Part shown: in pieces, positions 35,348 to 43,915 of the stretch
Numbering within the stretch: the stretch's first letter is position 1
Layout: each line of letters starts with the position of its first letter
NCBI GenBank assembly: GCA_937871435.1
Contig: CALMQM010000021.1
Location: 1-46,365, forward strand
Direction of reading: 5' to 3'
DNA: 46,365 bases
Source: an uncultured Bacteroidota bacterium
GTDB lineage: Bacteria; Bacteroidota; Bacteroidia; AKYH767-A; 2013-40CM-41-45
Translations under genes and position numbers: made by a program
Notes under the pieces: generated by a model
Seen by the model: only the letters and a program-made list of their open reading frames with translations
Told to the model about the DNA's origin: nothing
Databases searched by the model: none

Positions 35348-35860
35348 TCACCAACTTCCCGCATAAGACAAATCCTCGCCGGATTGGGCACTTAAAAAAG
35401 CATGTTTCGTGTATAACAACTGCCTTATATGTAAATAATCATGCGCGAGCCAATTGCACAAAAAGAGTTTCGCGCTCATAGGACCGAATTTTGGATGTTG
35501 ATACGCCTTGCTCCAATCCGGATTCTTCAGGGATTTTAGCCAGTCAACAGATACTTTTCGTTCAGATAAAAAATTACTCAGAACTTCTGCATAGTTCCTT
35601 TCTCCATACTTTCTTGAACTCACCCATCCCTGGGGATCAATTGAAGGCAAAGGCAATTCCGGTGTACTCAGCACATGCGCGAGGCGAGCGCGGAAATCCT
35701 CCCTTTCTTCATCATACAAATGACACAGAATTTCCTGCATATTCCATTTGCCTTCTGAAGGACGATAAAATATCAGGGTTTTATCGGTCTGAGAAAACAA
35801 TTGTGAAAAAATCCGGAGATTATTCTCCATCTCCCTGATAATGAATGTAGGATTGAACAT
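35348..35860 (-). CDS. DinB family protein (first of two)
   Basis: Four-helix-bundle DinB/YfiT-type protein, 170 residues. The three metal-binding histidines sit where the family has them: H47 in EILCHLYDEE, then H140 and H144 in WLAHDYLHIRQL. Members include thiol-dependent S-transferases such as bacillithiol transferases, but most Bacteroidota members are uncharacterised. There is no operon partner: 202 bp separate it from the cytochrome gene and 192 bp from deoD. The first gap contains a TAAAAATC/GATTTTTA hairpin at 35241-35260. A second, divergent DinB protein lies at 41.3 kb. Confidence 0.85.
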   Translation of the reverse strand: MFNPTFIIREMENNLRIFSQLFSQTDKTLIFYRPSEGKWNMQEILCHLYDEEREDFRARLAHVLSTPELPLPSIDPQGWVSSRKYGERNYAEVLSNFLSERKVSVDWLKSLKNPDWSKAYQHPKFGPMSAKLFLCNWLAHDYLHIRQLLYTKHAFLSAQSGEDLSYAGSW

Positions 35861-36052
35861 GGCCCGGTAAAATTGAATTAAAAATACTCTTAGTCGAGAA
35901 ATTGTTTCACAAAGAAGCAGATTCTACAAATATGAGAGTAGTTAAATCTGAATTCAGATTTTTGGTCAAAGAAAACCAGAATGAATGAATTCTATTCCGG
36001 ATAAAATTTCCGGAATGCGAAATATTTTAAATCAGAGCGATTAATTTAAAAA

Positions 36053-36751
36053 TTACAATGTTCCCAGTGCAACTTCAATCATGCGACTTAAACCAAGTTG
36101 TCTTTCTTCGGAATTCATTGCTTCTCCGGTACGGATGTGATCACTTATTGTCAGAATAGCCAAAGCATTCGCTCCATACTCTGCAGCGACACCAAATAAA
36201 CCGGCCGCTTCCATTTCAATACAGAGAATATTCATCTTTTCCATCTGGTCTACCAGTCCGGCTACAGGATGATAGAAAAAATCAGAGGAGAAACAGGAAC
36301 CGACAAGAGCAGGATAATTTTTTCTTTCCGCTGCTTCTACAGCCTTGCGAACAAGCGTAAAGCTGGCAGCAGGTGCAAAATCATATCCCAGCAAACGGGA
36401 ACGATTGACATTTGAATCCGTGGATGCGGAGATGACAATTACCATATCTTTCAATCGTGTCGCTTTTAATCCTCCCGCCGTTCCGATGCGAATAATATTT
36501 TTTACACCATATTCTGTAATGAGTTCTTTCGCATACAAACTGCAACTGGGAATTCCCATACCTGATCCCATCACAGAAACCCGTTTTCCATTGTAGGTCC
36601 CGGTGAAACCAAGCATGTTTCTTACGTTGGTGACTTCTTTCGCGTCAGTAAGAAAATTTTCCGCAATAAATTTTGCACGTAACGGATCTCCGGGAAATAA
36701 AACCGTTTCCGCAAAAGCTCCGGGTGCAGCGTTGATGTGAATAGTTGCCAT
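36053..36751 (-). CDS. deoD: Purine nucleoside phosphorylase, DeoD type
   Basis: Hexameric PNP that cleaves purine (deoxy)nucleosides with phosphate to the base and (deoxy)ribose-1-phosphate for salvage. It is cytosolic and, at 232 residues, of family length. Visible are the phosphate site [10 protein letters not shown] (21-30), [40 protein letters not shown], the nucleoside-binding [11 protein letters not shown], and the catalytic aspartate in [11 protein letters not shown]. The start is well fixed by the conserved [17 protein letters not shown] promoter box ends only six bases before this ATG, predicting a leaderless transcript. Confidence 0.96.
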   Translation of the reverse strand: MATIHINAAPGAFAETVLFPGDPLRAKFIAENFLTDAKEVTNVRNMLGFTGTYNGKRVSVMGSGMGIPSCSLYAKELITEYGVKNIIRIGTAGGLKATRLKDMVIVISASTDSNVNRSRLLGYDFAPAASFTLVRKAVEAAERKNYPALVGSCFSSDFFYHPVAGLVDQMEKMNILCIEMEAAGLFGVAAEYGANALAILTISDHIRTGEAMNSEERQLGLSRMIEVALGTL

Positions 36752-36757
36752 GGATTA

Positions 36758-36765
36758 CAAATTTA
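36758..36765 (-). promoter_or_regulatory. deoD -7 box (TAAATTTG)
   Basis: Exact TAnnTTTG match with only TAATCC between it and the ATG. If used, transcription would begin at or next to the start codon. No TTG is seen at -33. Confidence 0.5.
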
Positions 36766-36995
36766 TTATAAATTCAGCACTACCGCCCGAAAGCGGGGAT
36801 GCAATATTCGGTTATTTTTATGAATCGCACCATGTATCCATGATTTTTTTTGCCGGAGATGCCCGGTATTCCCGGGGATACAGACTTAAATTTACATGAA
36901 TAACATTGTAAATAAACTTTCCATAGAATTCTTACTTTGAAATCAGCTATTCCGTACTTTTATTTTTACAGGTACCTGACAGATAGATTATTCAA

Positions 36996-37403
36996 ATGTG
37001 GATTTGCCCGGAATGCTCCAGAACTTTTAAAAATAAAAATCAATGGCATTCCTGCGTTAATACTTCTGTTGATACTCATCTTCATGGAAAACCTGAACCA
37101 TTAATTTCACTGTATCATCTCCTGATAAATTCAGTAAAGAAATTCGGGCCGCTGCAAATCCAGACCGTTCAATCAGCTATTCTGGTAAAAACAGGTTCCA
37201 CTTTTCTGGAAATTAAATTCGCGAAAGATCATTTACGAATCGCATTTTATCTCGATCACGAGACAAAGGAGTTTCCTGTTGTAAAATCTTTGCGCATTTC
37301 CAAAAACAGGGTGGCTCATGTAGTTTGCCTCGGAAAAAAAGAAGATCTGGATTCACAGATGATAAACTGGTTAAAGCACTCTTATCTTTTGGTGAAAAAA
37401 TAA
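36996..37403 (+). CDS. DUF5655-type protein with zinc knuckle
   Basis: Small protein of 135 residues. An N-terminal zinc-binding motif C4-P-E-C7 ... H18-S-C20 (WICPECSRTF, NQWHSC) is followed by a DUF5655-like α/β domain (LLINSVKKFGPLQIQTVQSAILVKTGSTF). It ends in a predicted basic helix. Members occur alone or fused to other domains, and no function is established to my knowledge. Its resemblance to a nucleic-acid-binding or nuclease-associated module is a guess from the zinc knuckle. It stands alone, 225 bp before the next gene. Confidence 0.75.
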   Translation: MWICPECSRTFKNKNQWHSCVNTSVDTHLHGKPEPLISLYHLLINSVKKFGPLQIQTVQSAILVKTGSTFLEIKFAKDHLRIAFYLDHETKEFPVVKSLRISKNRVAHVVCLGKKEDLDSQMINWLKHSYLLVKK

Positions 37404-37628
37404 GAATTCAGGGTCTGTTTTCTGCTATATGTTGAGAGATTCACTCGATTTTTCTTCATTATTTTCATGCCTGTGTTAATGCCACGTTTTGATTTGTTGG
37501 TGTAGAAAAAAAAGAGTTAATTTATACTATCCTCTGTCATACATATTCTTCCTCAATCCGGTCTGCATGATTGACAGATTTCATTACTGAATTGAACCCT
37601 TTCGTTTAACCAATAAAAATTCCAGCTT

Positions 37629-40229
37629 ATGAAAAAAATTCTACTAGTCTGTGTATTGAGTTTTACCATTTCCGCCTTATCGGCACAATGGGTAGCTCAG
37701 ACATCCAATGTTACTTCCGGTTATTATGAGCCATTCATTGATGCAGTAAACGAAAATGTCTGCTGGGCGATTGTCGCTGATCCTGCAAGTCAGACTGCTC
37801 CGGTACAGGAATACACCCGCACCATTGACGGTGGTCTTAACTGGACTGGCGGACCGATTACGAATGCGACCGGTTTGTGCCCTTCCAGTATTTGCGCGAT
37901 CGGACAGGATACAGCCTGGGTTGCAATGTTTAATCCTTCCGGTGGCGCCGGCGCTATTTTGAAAACAGAAGATGGTGGATTTACCTGGGCACAGCAGCCA
38001 ACCGCTGCCTTTACTGCTTCCGGAAATTTCCCCAACATGGTGTATTTCTGGGATGCTCTTACCGGTGTTTGTATGGGAGATCCTACCAGCGGATATTTTG
38101 AAATCTACGTTACTGGAGACGGAGGAAGCAACTGGACACGTGTTCCTTCAGGAAGCATCCCTCCGATTCAATCCGGTGAGTTTGGAATTACAGACGTATT
38201 CACCGTAAGAGGAAATACATTGTGGTTCGGAACCAATCTTGGAAGAATTTACAAATCTACAGACTACGGTCAATCATGGACAGTTGCAACCACACCATTC
38301 GCAGGAGATTACATCGGTTCTATTGCTTTCCGCGATGAAAACAATGGTATCGCTGCAAGCGGAAGCGTTGGCGGCCCAACAGATTTTGCACGCACCACAG
38401 ACGGAGGAGCTACATGGTCTTTCGCCGGAAGTAATACTACCGGTTTCTCGACAGTATTAAGCGCATGCTATGTTCCCGGAACAGATTCTACATACTTTCT
38501 TTCCAGTCCGGCTGCCGGAGCATTGAATGGTACAGCATACAGTCCGAATGACGGAAATACCTGGGTAATAGCGGATGCTTTAATTCATACCGACATCGAC
38601 TTCGTGAATGATTCTACCGGATGGACAGGCTCCAATGAACTGGATGCTCCGATGTTTAAATGGAATACGCCTATCAGAGTTCCTCTGACAGAAGTAGAAG
38701 TGAGCAGCATTGATGTGGGTTCAAATACAGGACTCCAGCTTCAAACTCCGAAAGCTACAGTGAAAAACAACAGTCTGGGTGTACACACCTTTGATGTTAC
38801 CATGACGATTACGGGTGGTTACACTTCTACAAAAACTGTAACCGGACTGAGTTTCGGAAATACTTCTCAGGTGAGTTTTGATCCATGGACTCCGGCGGCT
38901 ACCGGTCCATACACTATCGTTGTGTATTCTTCGCTTTCAGGAGATACCGACAACAACAATGACACACTAACAAAAGATGTACTTGTGTATGAAGCTTTCG
39001 AAAATTATGGATGGGAAAATAAAACCGATCTCAGCACGCCTGTATTCGGGATGGCAAGCGCGTTTGAACTGAACGGAGTGTATTCAAGTTCTCCCGGAAC
39101 ATTGTATACCATCGGAGGAACAGACGGAGCCGCAGTAGTCAGGGATGCGAATGCCTATGCTGATGCTTCCAACAACTGGTATTTGATTAATCCCATGCCA
39201 ACCGCGAAATATCAATTCTCAGCGCACACAGTACGTGGAAAAATTTATTGTATCGGAGGATATTCAAGTGGATTCGTTCCTGATGAAAACAACTATGTGT
39301 ACGATATCGCGCTTGGAACATGGAGCACCATGTCTCCGATGCCAATTGCTGTAGGAGATTATGCTTCCGGTGTATATCACGATTCTATCATCTATTACAT
39401 TGGCGGATTTGACGGCGGCGCGGATCAGAACATTGTTCAGATCTATGATACGTATAATGATACCTGGTCGAATGGAACTCCGACAATTGGTACACCGACT
39501 TCCGGGTTACGCGGAGGAATGAACGGGAATCAAATTATTTATGTTGGCGGTTACTCTCAGGTTAATGGCGGGCCGGTTGACGAAGCTTATCAGGGAACTG
39601 TTGATCCTGCAAACCCGGCGAATATCACATGGACAGCTTTGCCTCCATATCCAGGAGGTCGTGTATCCAGACTTGCAGCCGGTACAGTGTTTAAAAATCT
39701 AAAACCTTTGGTGATTTTTGCCGGTGGAGATCCTACCGGACAAGGGTCTGAAGTGTTGGGAGATGTCTGGGGATGGGATCTTACACTCAACCAATGGTTG
39801 GTAGGAGCAGAAAAAAATACTCATGTTAGTAATGTCTGTGATTTGGTTGGTGTAGTTTACAACGACAGTCTATATATGGTTTCTGCCGGAGGTTATGATG
39901 GAAGTTCTATTCAATCTGTCAATGAATGGTTAAACCTCGGGTATATGCTGATTGACGGAGTGAAAAGTGTAGGAAGCGATGTAGCCAACTTTACATTGTA
40001 TCCAAATCCTGCCACTGAACACATTTCATTGAGATTCGAAACTCAGCATCAGGATCTCAACATCAGCATTCTTGACATCACGGGCAGGGTGGTAGTGCGT
40101 GAAGCAGTTGCTAAACAACAAACAACCACTCGCATCTCTACGCGCGATTTGAATGCGGGAGTATACGTGGTTGAAGTTGCCGGAGCAGATGGAGAATTAT
40201 TCGGTCGCTCTCAATTTGTTGTAGAATAA
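37629..40229 (+). CDS. T9SS cargo with Asp-box and Kelch-like repeats
   Basis: Secreted protein of 866 residues. The signal peptide ends at ALSA|QWVAQ (Q-rule). Residues 25-340 form a BNR/HCF136-like propeller with repeated Asp-boxes (TIDGGLNW, TEDGGFTW, TGDGGSNW, STDYGQSW, TTDGGATW). Residues 355-455 look like a CARDB/immunoglobulin-like linker. Residues 470-760 carry Kelch-type blades (LYTIGGTDG, IYCIGGYSSG, IYYIGGFDGG, IIYVGGYSQ). A type A sorting domain ends the protein (FTLYPNPATEHI ... NAGVYVVEVAG). No catalytic residues are recognised; an adhesive or structural surface role is likely. A strong terminator follows. Confidence 0.88.
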   Translation: MKKILLVCVLSFTISALSAQWVAQTSNVTSGYYEPFIDAVNENVCWAIVADPASQTAPVQEYTRTIDGGLNWTGGPITNATGLCPSSICAIGQDTAWVAMFNPSGGAGAILKTEDGGFTWAQQPTAAFTASGNFPNMVYFWDALTGVCMGDPTSGYFEIYVTGDGGSNWTRVPSGSIPPIQSGEFGITDVFTVRGNTLWFGTNLGRIYKSTDYGQSWTVATTPFAGDYIGSIAFRDENNGIAASGSVGGPTDFARTTDGGATWSFAGSNTTGFSTVLSACYVPGTDSTYFLSSPAAGALNGTAYSPNDGNTWVIADALIHTDIDFVNDSTGWTGSNELDAPMFKWNTPIRVPLTEVEVSSIDVGSNTGLQLQTPKATVKNNSLGVHTFDVTMTITGGYTSTKTVTGLSFGNTSQVSFDPWTPAATGPYTIVVYSSLSGDTDNNNDTLTKDVLVYEAFENYGWENKTDLSTPVFGMASAFELNGVYSSSPGTLYTIGGTDGAAVVRDANAYADASNNWYLINPMPTAKYQFSAHTVRGKIYCIGGYSSGFVPDENNYVYDIALGTWSTMSPMPIAVGDYASGVYHDSIIYYIGGFDGGADQNIVQIYDTYNDTWSNGTPTIGTPTSGLRGGMNGNQIIYVGGYSQVNGGPVDEAYQGTVDPANPANITWTALPPYPGGRVSRLAAGTVFKNLKPLVIFAGGDPTGQGSEVLGDVWGWDLTLNQWLVGAEKNTHVSNVCDLVGVVYNDSLYMVSAGGYDGSSIQSVNEWLNLGYMLIDGVKSVGSDVANFTLYPNPATEHISLRFETQHQDLNISILDITGRVVVREAVAKQQTTTRISTRDLNAGVYVVEVAGADGELFGRSQFVVE

Positions 40230-40242
40230 AAATTTAGAAAAT

Positions 40243-40287
40243 AAAAGAAAGGTCTGATGAATTCAACATCAGGCCTTTCTTTTTTTG
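40243..40287. terminator. Bidirectional terminator
   Basis: AAAAGAAAGGTCTGATG (40243-40259) pairs with CATCAGGCCTTTCTTTT (40267-40283), with a single T·G wobble and a 7-nt loop, and runs into a long T tract. The reverse direction has AAAAGAAA, so it can also stop the convergent YbjQ-like gene. Confidence 0.85.
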
Positions 40288-40294
40288 TGTGCAT

Positions 40295-40624
40295 TTAGAT
40301 CTTTTCCACTCTTACTGCAGTACCATATGCCAGAACTTCGGTGACTCCATTCATGACTTCATTGGCATCGTAGCGCATGTTAACAATTCCGTTTGCTCCA
40401 AGTTGCTCTGCATGCTGGATCATTTCTTCGAAAGCTTCCAGTCTGGTTTGCTCGCAGAGCTCTTTGTAAATACTGATACTTCCACCGAAAATAGTTTGAA
40501 TACTTCCGGCAAAATTGCCGAGTATACTCCGGCTACGAACGGTTATACCGCGGATTACTCCGAGTGATTCAGAAATTCTATAGCCATCCAATGTCATGGC
40601 TGTTGTGATCATTCTTTTGTCCAT
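40295..40624 (-). CDS. YbjQ/UPF0145 family protein
   Basis: Small cytosolic protein of 109 residues of the YbjQ (UPF0145, DUF74) family. These proteins form pentameric β-rich rings and have no agreed function. Signatures are ISESLGVIRGITVRSRSI near the start, EAFEEMIQHAEQLGANGIVNMRYD in the middle, and VLAYGTAVRVE at the end. Length is complete. It is convergent with the preceding T9SS cargo and shares its terminator. It is followed upstream by a long non-coding region. Confidence 0.9.
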   Translation of the reverse strand: MDKRMITTAMTLDGYRISESLGVIRGITVRSRSILGNFAGSIQTIFGGSISIYKELCEQTRLEAFEEMIQHAEQLGANGIVNMRYDANEVMNGVTEVLAYGTAVRVEKI

Positions 40625-40885
40625 TTTATGAGTATTAAAAATTTCAGTAAACGAAGGTAGAACATTTAATTTGTTGTAACAGACAGAATGTCCAATCTCC
40701 CCTGTTGTTTAGTCAACTATGCAAAACAATGGTTTGGCCTCCAAACCTTTTTCTGAGAAAGGCATTTCTGAAAGAGCTCAGGAGACTCCAACACCAATCA
40801 AGGTTCCCGGAGTTTCAATGTTGTTCACGCGTATGTTGAAATAAATGATATTTCTTGAACGGTAAAAATCACTTTCAACAAACTC

Positions 40886-40959
40886 AAATCCTGAAAGGAT
40901 GAAATTACTATAGAAAATAAACAGAAAGGGAAACAAAACCCTGAAAGGGTGAAATTATT
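40886..40959 (+). repeat. CCTGAAAGG/GTGAAATTA direct repeat pair
   Basis: The two copies, AAATCCTGAAAGGATGAAAT and AAACCCTGAAAGGGTGAAAT plus a few bases, are spaced exactly 50 bp apart. Compensating changes keep the small CCCT...AGGG or TCCT...AGGA palindrome in each copy (TCCTGAAAGGA versus CCCTGAAAGGG), which suggests a conserved mini-hairpin. Confidence 0.55.
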
Positions 40960-41264
40960 GGGCGGATTTTGAATAGAAAAAATAATGAAAATAATGACGC
41001 ATAAAAAGTAATTCAGAGTCGGCCCTTAAAACTAAATCGTTTGACTCTATTGAGTATGATCAAGTAAATGATTTCATTGCTTTCTACTAACTAAATTTTA
41101 AACAACAGCAGAAAATGGAGCTTCACACAAAGGGTGAAATACATTTTGACGAAATTCATTTCAGGAATTAAAATTCTGTGTGTTCATCTGTGAAATATTA
41201 AAACATGCAGTTAAAATAAAATTGGTCAACGTTCCAAAATAGTGTGACGACAAAAAGTTTCTCT

Positions 41265-41272
41265 TAAATTTG
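41265..41272 (+). promoter_or_regulatory. DinB gene -7 box (TAAATTTG)
   Basis: Exact TAnnTTTG match 19 nt upstream of the ATG at 41292. No TTG at the expected -33 position. Confidence 0.5.
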
Positions 41273-41291
41273 TTTTAGACAACAACCCTGC

Positions 41292-41816
41292 ATGGAAAAC
41301 AGATCCTTCCTCACAAACATCATCAGGCAGTACGATTTCAATTTGGCTTATGCAAAAGAACTCGTTCGCGATCTGGATGAAATGCAAATGACAGAAATTC
41401 CGGCGGAGGGGTTGGTGAATCATCCTGCGTTTACACTTGGCCACCTCATTTCCGGCAGCGCAATGATGGCTGAAGACCTTGGGGATACTTTTGAAATTCC
41501 ACAAGGATGGAAAGAACTGTTTCTGCGCAAAGGTCCGGGAGATCCGGCCATGCCGGAAAAAGATATAAGTAAATTTCCGGCAAAAAAAGATTTGCTTGCG
41601 GAACTGGAAAAACAGCACAACAAAGTAAAAGCAATCCTGCATACGAAAAGCACAGAAGAATTGAACGAAGTAATCTCCTGGAGATTCAAATCCATGATGC
41701 CGTCATTGTTAGATTTGACTGTGTTCATGTGCATCAATCACGAAGCCATGCATCTCGGTCAGTTAGCTGCATGGAGAAGAGCGATGAAATTGCCTTCTGC
41801 GTTGGGCAGAATGTGA
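41292..41816 (+). CDS. DinB family protein (second of two)
   Basis: DinB_2-type four-helix-bundle protein of 174 residues. The metal-binding histidines are H51 in TLGHLISG, then H150 and H154 in NHEAMHLGQLAAW. It is divergent in sequence from the DinB protein at 35.3 kb, so the two are not a recent duplication. The family includes metal-dependent thiol transferases and hydrolases, but no substrate can be assigned. It stands alone with its own promoter box. Confidence 0.87.
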   Translation: MENRSFLTNIIRQYDFNLAYAKELVRDLDEMQMTEIPAEGLVNHPAFTLGHLISGSAMMAEDLGDTFEIPQGWKELFLRKGPGDPAMPEKDISKFPAKKDLLAELEKQHNKVKAILHTKSTEELNEVISWRFKSMMPSLLDLTVFMCINHEAMHLGQLAAWRRAMKLPSALGRM

Positions 41817-41946
41817 AATGGATAATTGTTCCAAAGTAGAGTTTATCTTTGGCATCCATTACTTTTTTTCCAAACCTTTATCCGTTTCAAAAAAAATTCC
41901 AATTCGTTGCCGGAAGCTTCTTAAATTGCAGGCATTATAAAACGAA

Positions 41947-42933
41947 ATGTCTACCGCTCGTCAGAATTTTGCTTTTCAAAAAATAGTCGCCGCTATCAGC
42001 GTGTTGCTCTTCGTGATAAAAATCGGTGCGTGGTACATCACGAATTCGGTTTCTATTCTAACAGATGCGCTGGAAAGTACGATCAATGTGATGAGCGGAT
42101 TTATCGGTTTGTACAGTTTGTATCTATCCGCTCAGCCAAAAGATGAAAACCATCCGTACGGCCATGGAAAAGTGGAGTTTGTTTCTGCCGCTATGGAGGG
42201 AACACTCATTTTTGTGGCCGGACTCATCATCATTTATGAAGCGATACAAAACCTGAAGCATCCGCATGAAATCGGTCAGCTGGATTTTGGAATTTACCTC
42301 GTGAGCGCTACAGCAGCCGTCAATTTTGCTGTTGGTTATTTTGCCATCCGTAAAGGCAAAGCGAACAATTCACTCGCACTGATTGCAAGCGGAAAACATT
42401 TGCAATCCGACACCTACTCCACTCTCGGTATTATAGTAGGTTTGATCCTGATTTATTTCACACGTCTTGCCTGGCTCGACAGCGCCGTAGCTTTGTTATT
42501 CTCTTTTCTTATCATGTTTACGGGATACAAAATTATCCGCACTTCCCTTGCCGGAATCATGGATGAAGCAGATACAGAACTGTTGAACAAAGTGGTGGAT
42601 TCCTGTCAGAAAAACAGGAAAGAAAACTGGATCGACTTACACAATCTGCGCATCATCAAATACGGCGGCACTTTGCATCTCGATTGTCACATGACTGTTC
42701 CCTGGTATTTAAATGTACACCAGGCGCATGATGAAATAGATCATCTCGAAAAAATGGTGCGGGAAAATTTCGGAGAGAGTGTTGAGTTGTTTGTTCACAC
42801 CGATGGCTGTCTGGATTTCTCCTGCAAACTTTGTGTGAAACAGGATTGCCAGGTTCGGAAAAACGCATTTGTCCGGCGACTCGACTGGACAGTTGAAAAT
42901 ATTTCCAGCAACAGCAAGCATAAAATCGATTGA
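41947..42933 (+). CDS. CDF family metal cation transporter
   Basis: Inner-membrane divalent-cation/proton antiporter of 328 residues exporting Zn2+, Fe2+, Co2+ or Mn2+. Six membrane helices precede a cytosolic metallochaperone-like domain. Transport-site motifs are SILTDALES in helix II and KHLQSDTYST in helix V, with the loop signature HPYGHGKVEF between. The cytosolic domain includes IIKYGGTLHLDCHMTVPW. The tail carries CLDFSCKLCVKQDC, a CX4CX2CX4C cluster that could bind metal and tune activity. Metal choice cannot be read safely from these motifs. The ATG at 41947 fits; a TAAATTGC near-box lies about 25 bp upstream. Confidence 0.9.
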   Translation: MSTARQNFAFQKIVAAISVLLFVIKIGAWYITNSVSILTDALESTINVMSGFIGLYSLYLSAQPKDENHPYGHGKVEFVSAAMEGTLIFVAGLIIIYEAIQNLKHPHEIGQLDFGIYLVSATAAVNFAVGYFAIRKGKANNSLALIASGKHLQSDTYSTLGIIVGLILIYFTRLAWLDSAVALLFSFLIMFTGYKIIRTSLAGIMDEADTELLNKVVDSCQKNRKENWIDLHNLRIIKYGGTLHLDCHMTVPWYLNVHQAHDEIDHLEKMVRENFGESVELFVHTDGCLDFSCKLCVKQDCQVRKNAFVRRLDWTVENISSNSKHKID

Positions 42934-43093
42934 ATCGCTTTTAAGAAGTATTTTTTCAAATTCTAAAACATTGGATTTTCGCAAGGTTGCACAGAACCGG
43001 AAATTCGATTTTGCCGGTGTTTCAACATATTTTTCCCTCTTGAAATTCCATTCTTCTCTTGCCCGCTATGGCTCTTTTTATTTACTTTGTAGA

Positions 43094-43228
43094 ATGTCAG
43101 ATCCGGAAAAGAAACGTTTGATCAACAATCCGAAGGAGCTCTTCAAGAGAGTTGGCTTGCTTGGATTTTTGTTTTTTCTGATCAAAGGATTGATGTGGCT
43201 TGCCTTCGGGTATTTTCTTTTGAAATAA
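43094..43228 (+). CDS. Small single-span membrane protein
   Basis: 44-residue protein: a charged N-terminus (MSDPEKKRLINNPKELFKRV) followed by one long hydrophobic helix (residues 21-43). The pattern is coherent, with a basic amphipathic part and a tight membrane helix, and the reading frame stays open without rare-codon runs. It therefore looks like a real small gene rather than chance. I recall similar short membrane proteins in related genomes but cannot name a family. Some longer in-frame starts exist upstream (from 42869), but those would overlap the CDF gene. Confidence 0.55.
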   Translation: MSDPEKKRLINNPKELFKRVGLLGFLFFLIKGLMWLAFGYFLLK

Positions 43229-43230
43229 TT

Positions 43231-43330
43231 TTCGGGGCGACATTCGTACTGTCAGAATAGCCCTGGGCGCAGGGAGCCACGCTTTTCGCGGGGCGACCGA
43301 AGCACAGGAAAGCCGTTCGATCTGAAACAA
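43231..43330. ncRNA. GC-rich structured element, possible RNA or REP-like repeat
   Basis: A GC-rich island in an AT-rich gap. CCCTG/CAGGG forms a hairpin at 43261-43274. A second imperfect stem, CCACGC/GCGGGG, follows at about 43277-43294. The 9-mer CGGGGCGAC occurs twice (43233-43241 and 43289-43297). No coding sense. It could be a dispersed palindromic repeat or a small RNA; strand is undetermined. Confidence 0.35.
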
Positions 43331-43450
43331 ATCTCTTTCGCTCCAAATTTTTAATGCTATTATACAGTGTTGTGTTGTCTTTGCATTCAGCCTGTGAAAT
43401 TATCTCTTACTATTCCTGGACAGCTCCGAAACTGACGTGTGAAACTTGTG

Positions 43451-43458
43451 TATCTTCG
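43451..43458 (+). promoter_or_regulatory. Possible -7 box (TATCTTCG)
   Basis: One mismatch to TAnnTTTG, 49 nt upstream of the ATG of the ArsC/Spx-like gene. Weak call. Confidence 0.3.
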
Positions 43459-43507
43459 CGCAGAATTCTCCGTCTTCCGGAACCGAATCATTAGCCTTTC
43501 AGAACAG

Positions 43508-43864
43508 ATGAAAAAAATTTATCACCTCGGCACCTGCAGTACTTGCCAGCGTATCCTCAAAGAACTGAAACCGGGAAAAGATGTGGTGTTGCAAGACATT
43601 AAAACGGAAAAAATTACTGCGGCTCAGCTGGATGAAATGATCCGAATGGCCGGATCAGCGGAAGCTTTGTTCAGCAGAGTAGCGTTGAAATACAGAAGTC
43701 TTGGATTGAATACAAAAAAACTTAGCGAAAAGGATTACCGGAAATACATTCTCGAAGAATATACTTTCCTTAAACGACCTGTAGCGATTGTTGGAGATAA
43801 AATTTTTATCGGCAATTCGAAAAAAGTAGTTGAGGAATTAAAAGCTGTCATTGGAAAAAAATAA
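43508..43864 (+). CDS. ArsC/Spx-family thioredoxin-fold protein
   Basis: Arsenate reductase (ArsC)/YffB/Spx-family protein of 118 residues, cytosolic, with a thioredoxin-like fold. The N-terminal C10-S-T-C13 (GTCSTCQRIL) gives the redox or nucleophilic cysteine. FLKRPV carries the arginine-proline loop typical of the family, and ends with VAIVGDKIFIGNSKKVVEEL. True arsenate reduction is not assured: this phylum has many Spx/YffB-like members without ars genes, and none is nearby. The ATG at 43508 (MKKIYHLG) matches the family; a GTG at 43439 would add 23 residues with no homology. Confidence 0.85.
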   Translation: MKKIYHLGTCSTCQRILKELKPGKDVVLQDIKTEKITAAQLDEMIRMAGSAEALFSRVALKYRSLGLNTKKLSEKDYRKYILEEYTFLKRPVAIVGDKIFIGNSKKVVEELKAVIGKK

Positions 43865-43915
43865 TCACGCGATCAGAAATAATTTGTCCGGATCAGGTAC
43901 AAGGACAACATCACG

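Larger units (their letters stand above)
40625..41291. other. 667-bp non-coding region with CCTGAAAGG repeats
   Basis: It holds two copies of a 24-nt motif (40886-40909 and 40936-40959) and a partial third (AAGGGTGAAAT near 41130). A promoter box for the next gene lies at its right end. No coding sequence is recognised. Confidence 0.6.

Noticed and set aside
42869..43093. Longer version of the 44-residue membrane protein
   Set aside because: The extension overlaps the CDF transporter gene and reads as unselected sequence; only the part from the ATG at 43094 looks protein-like.
43508..43864. Arsenic-resistance locus
   Set aside because: The ArsC/Spx-like protein stands alone with no arsB, acr3 or arsR nearby; the fold alone does not support a resistance role.
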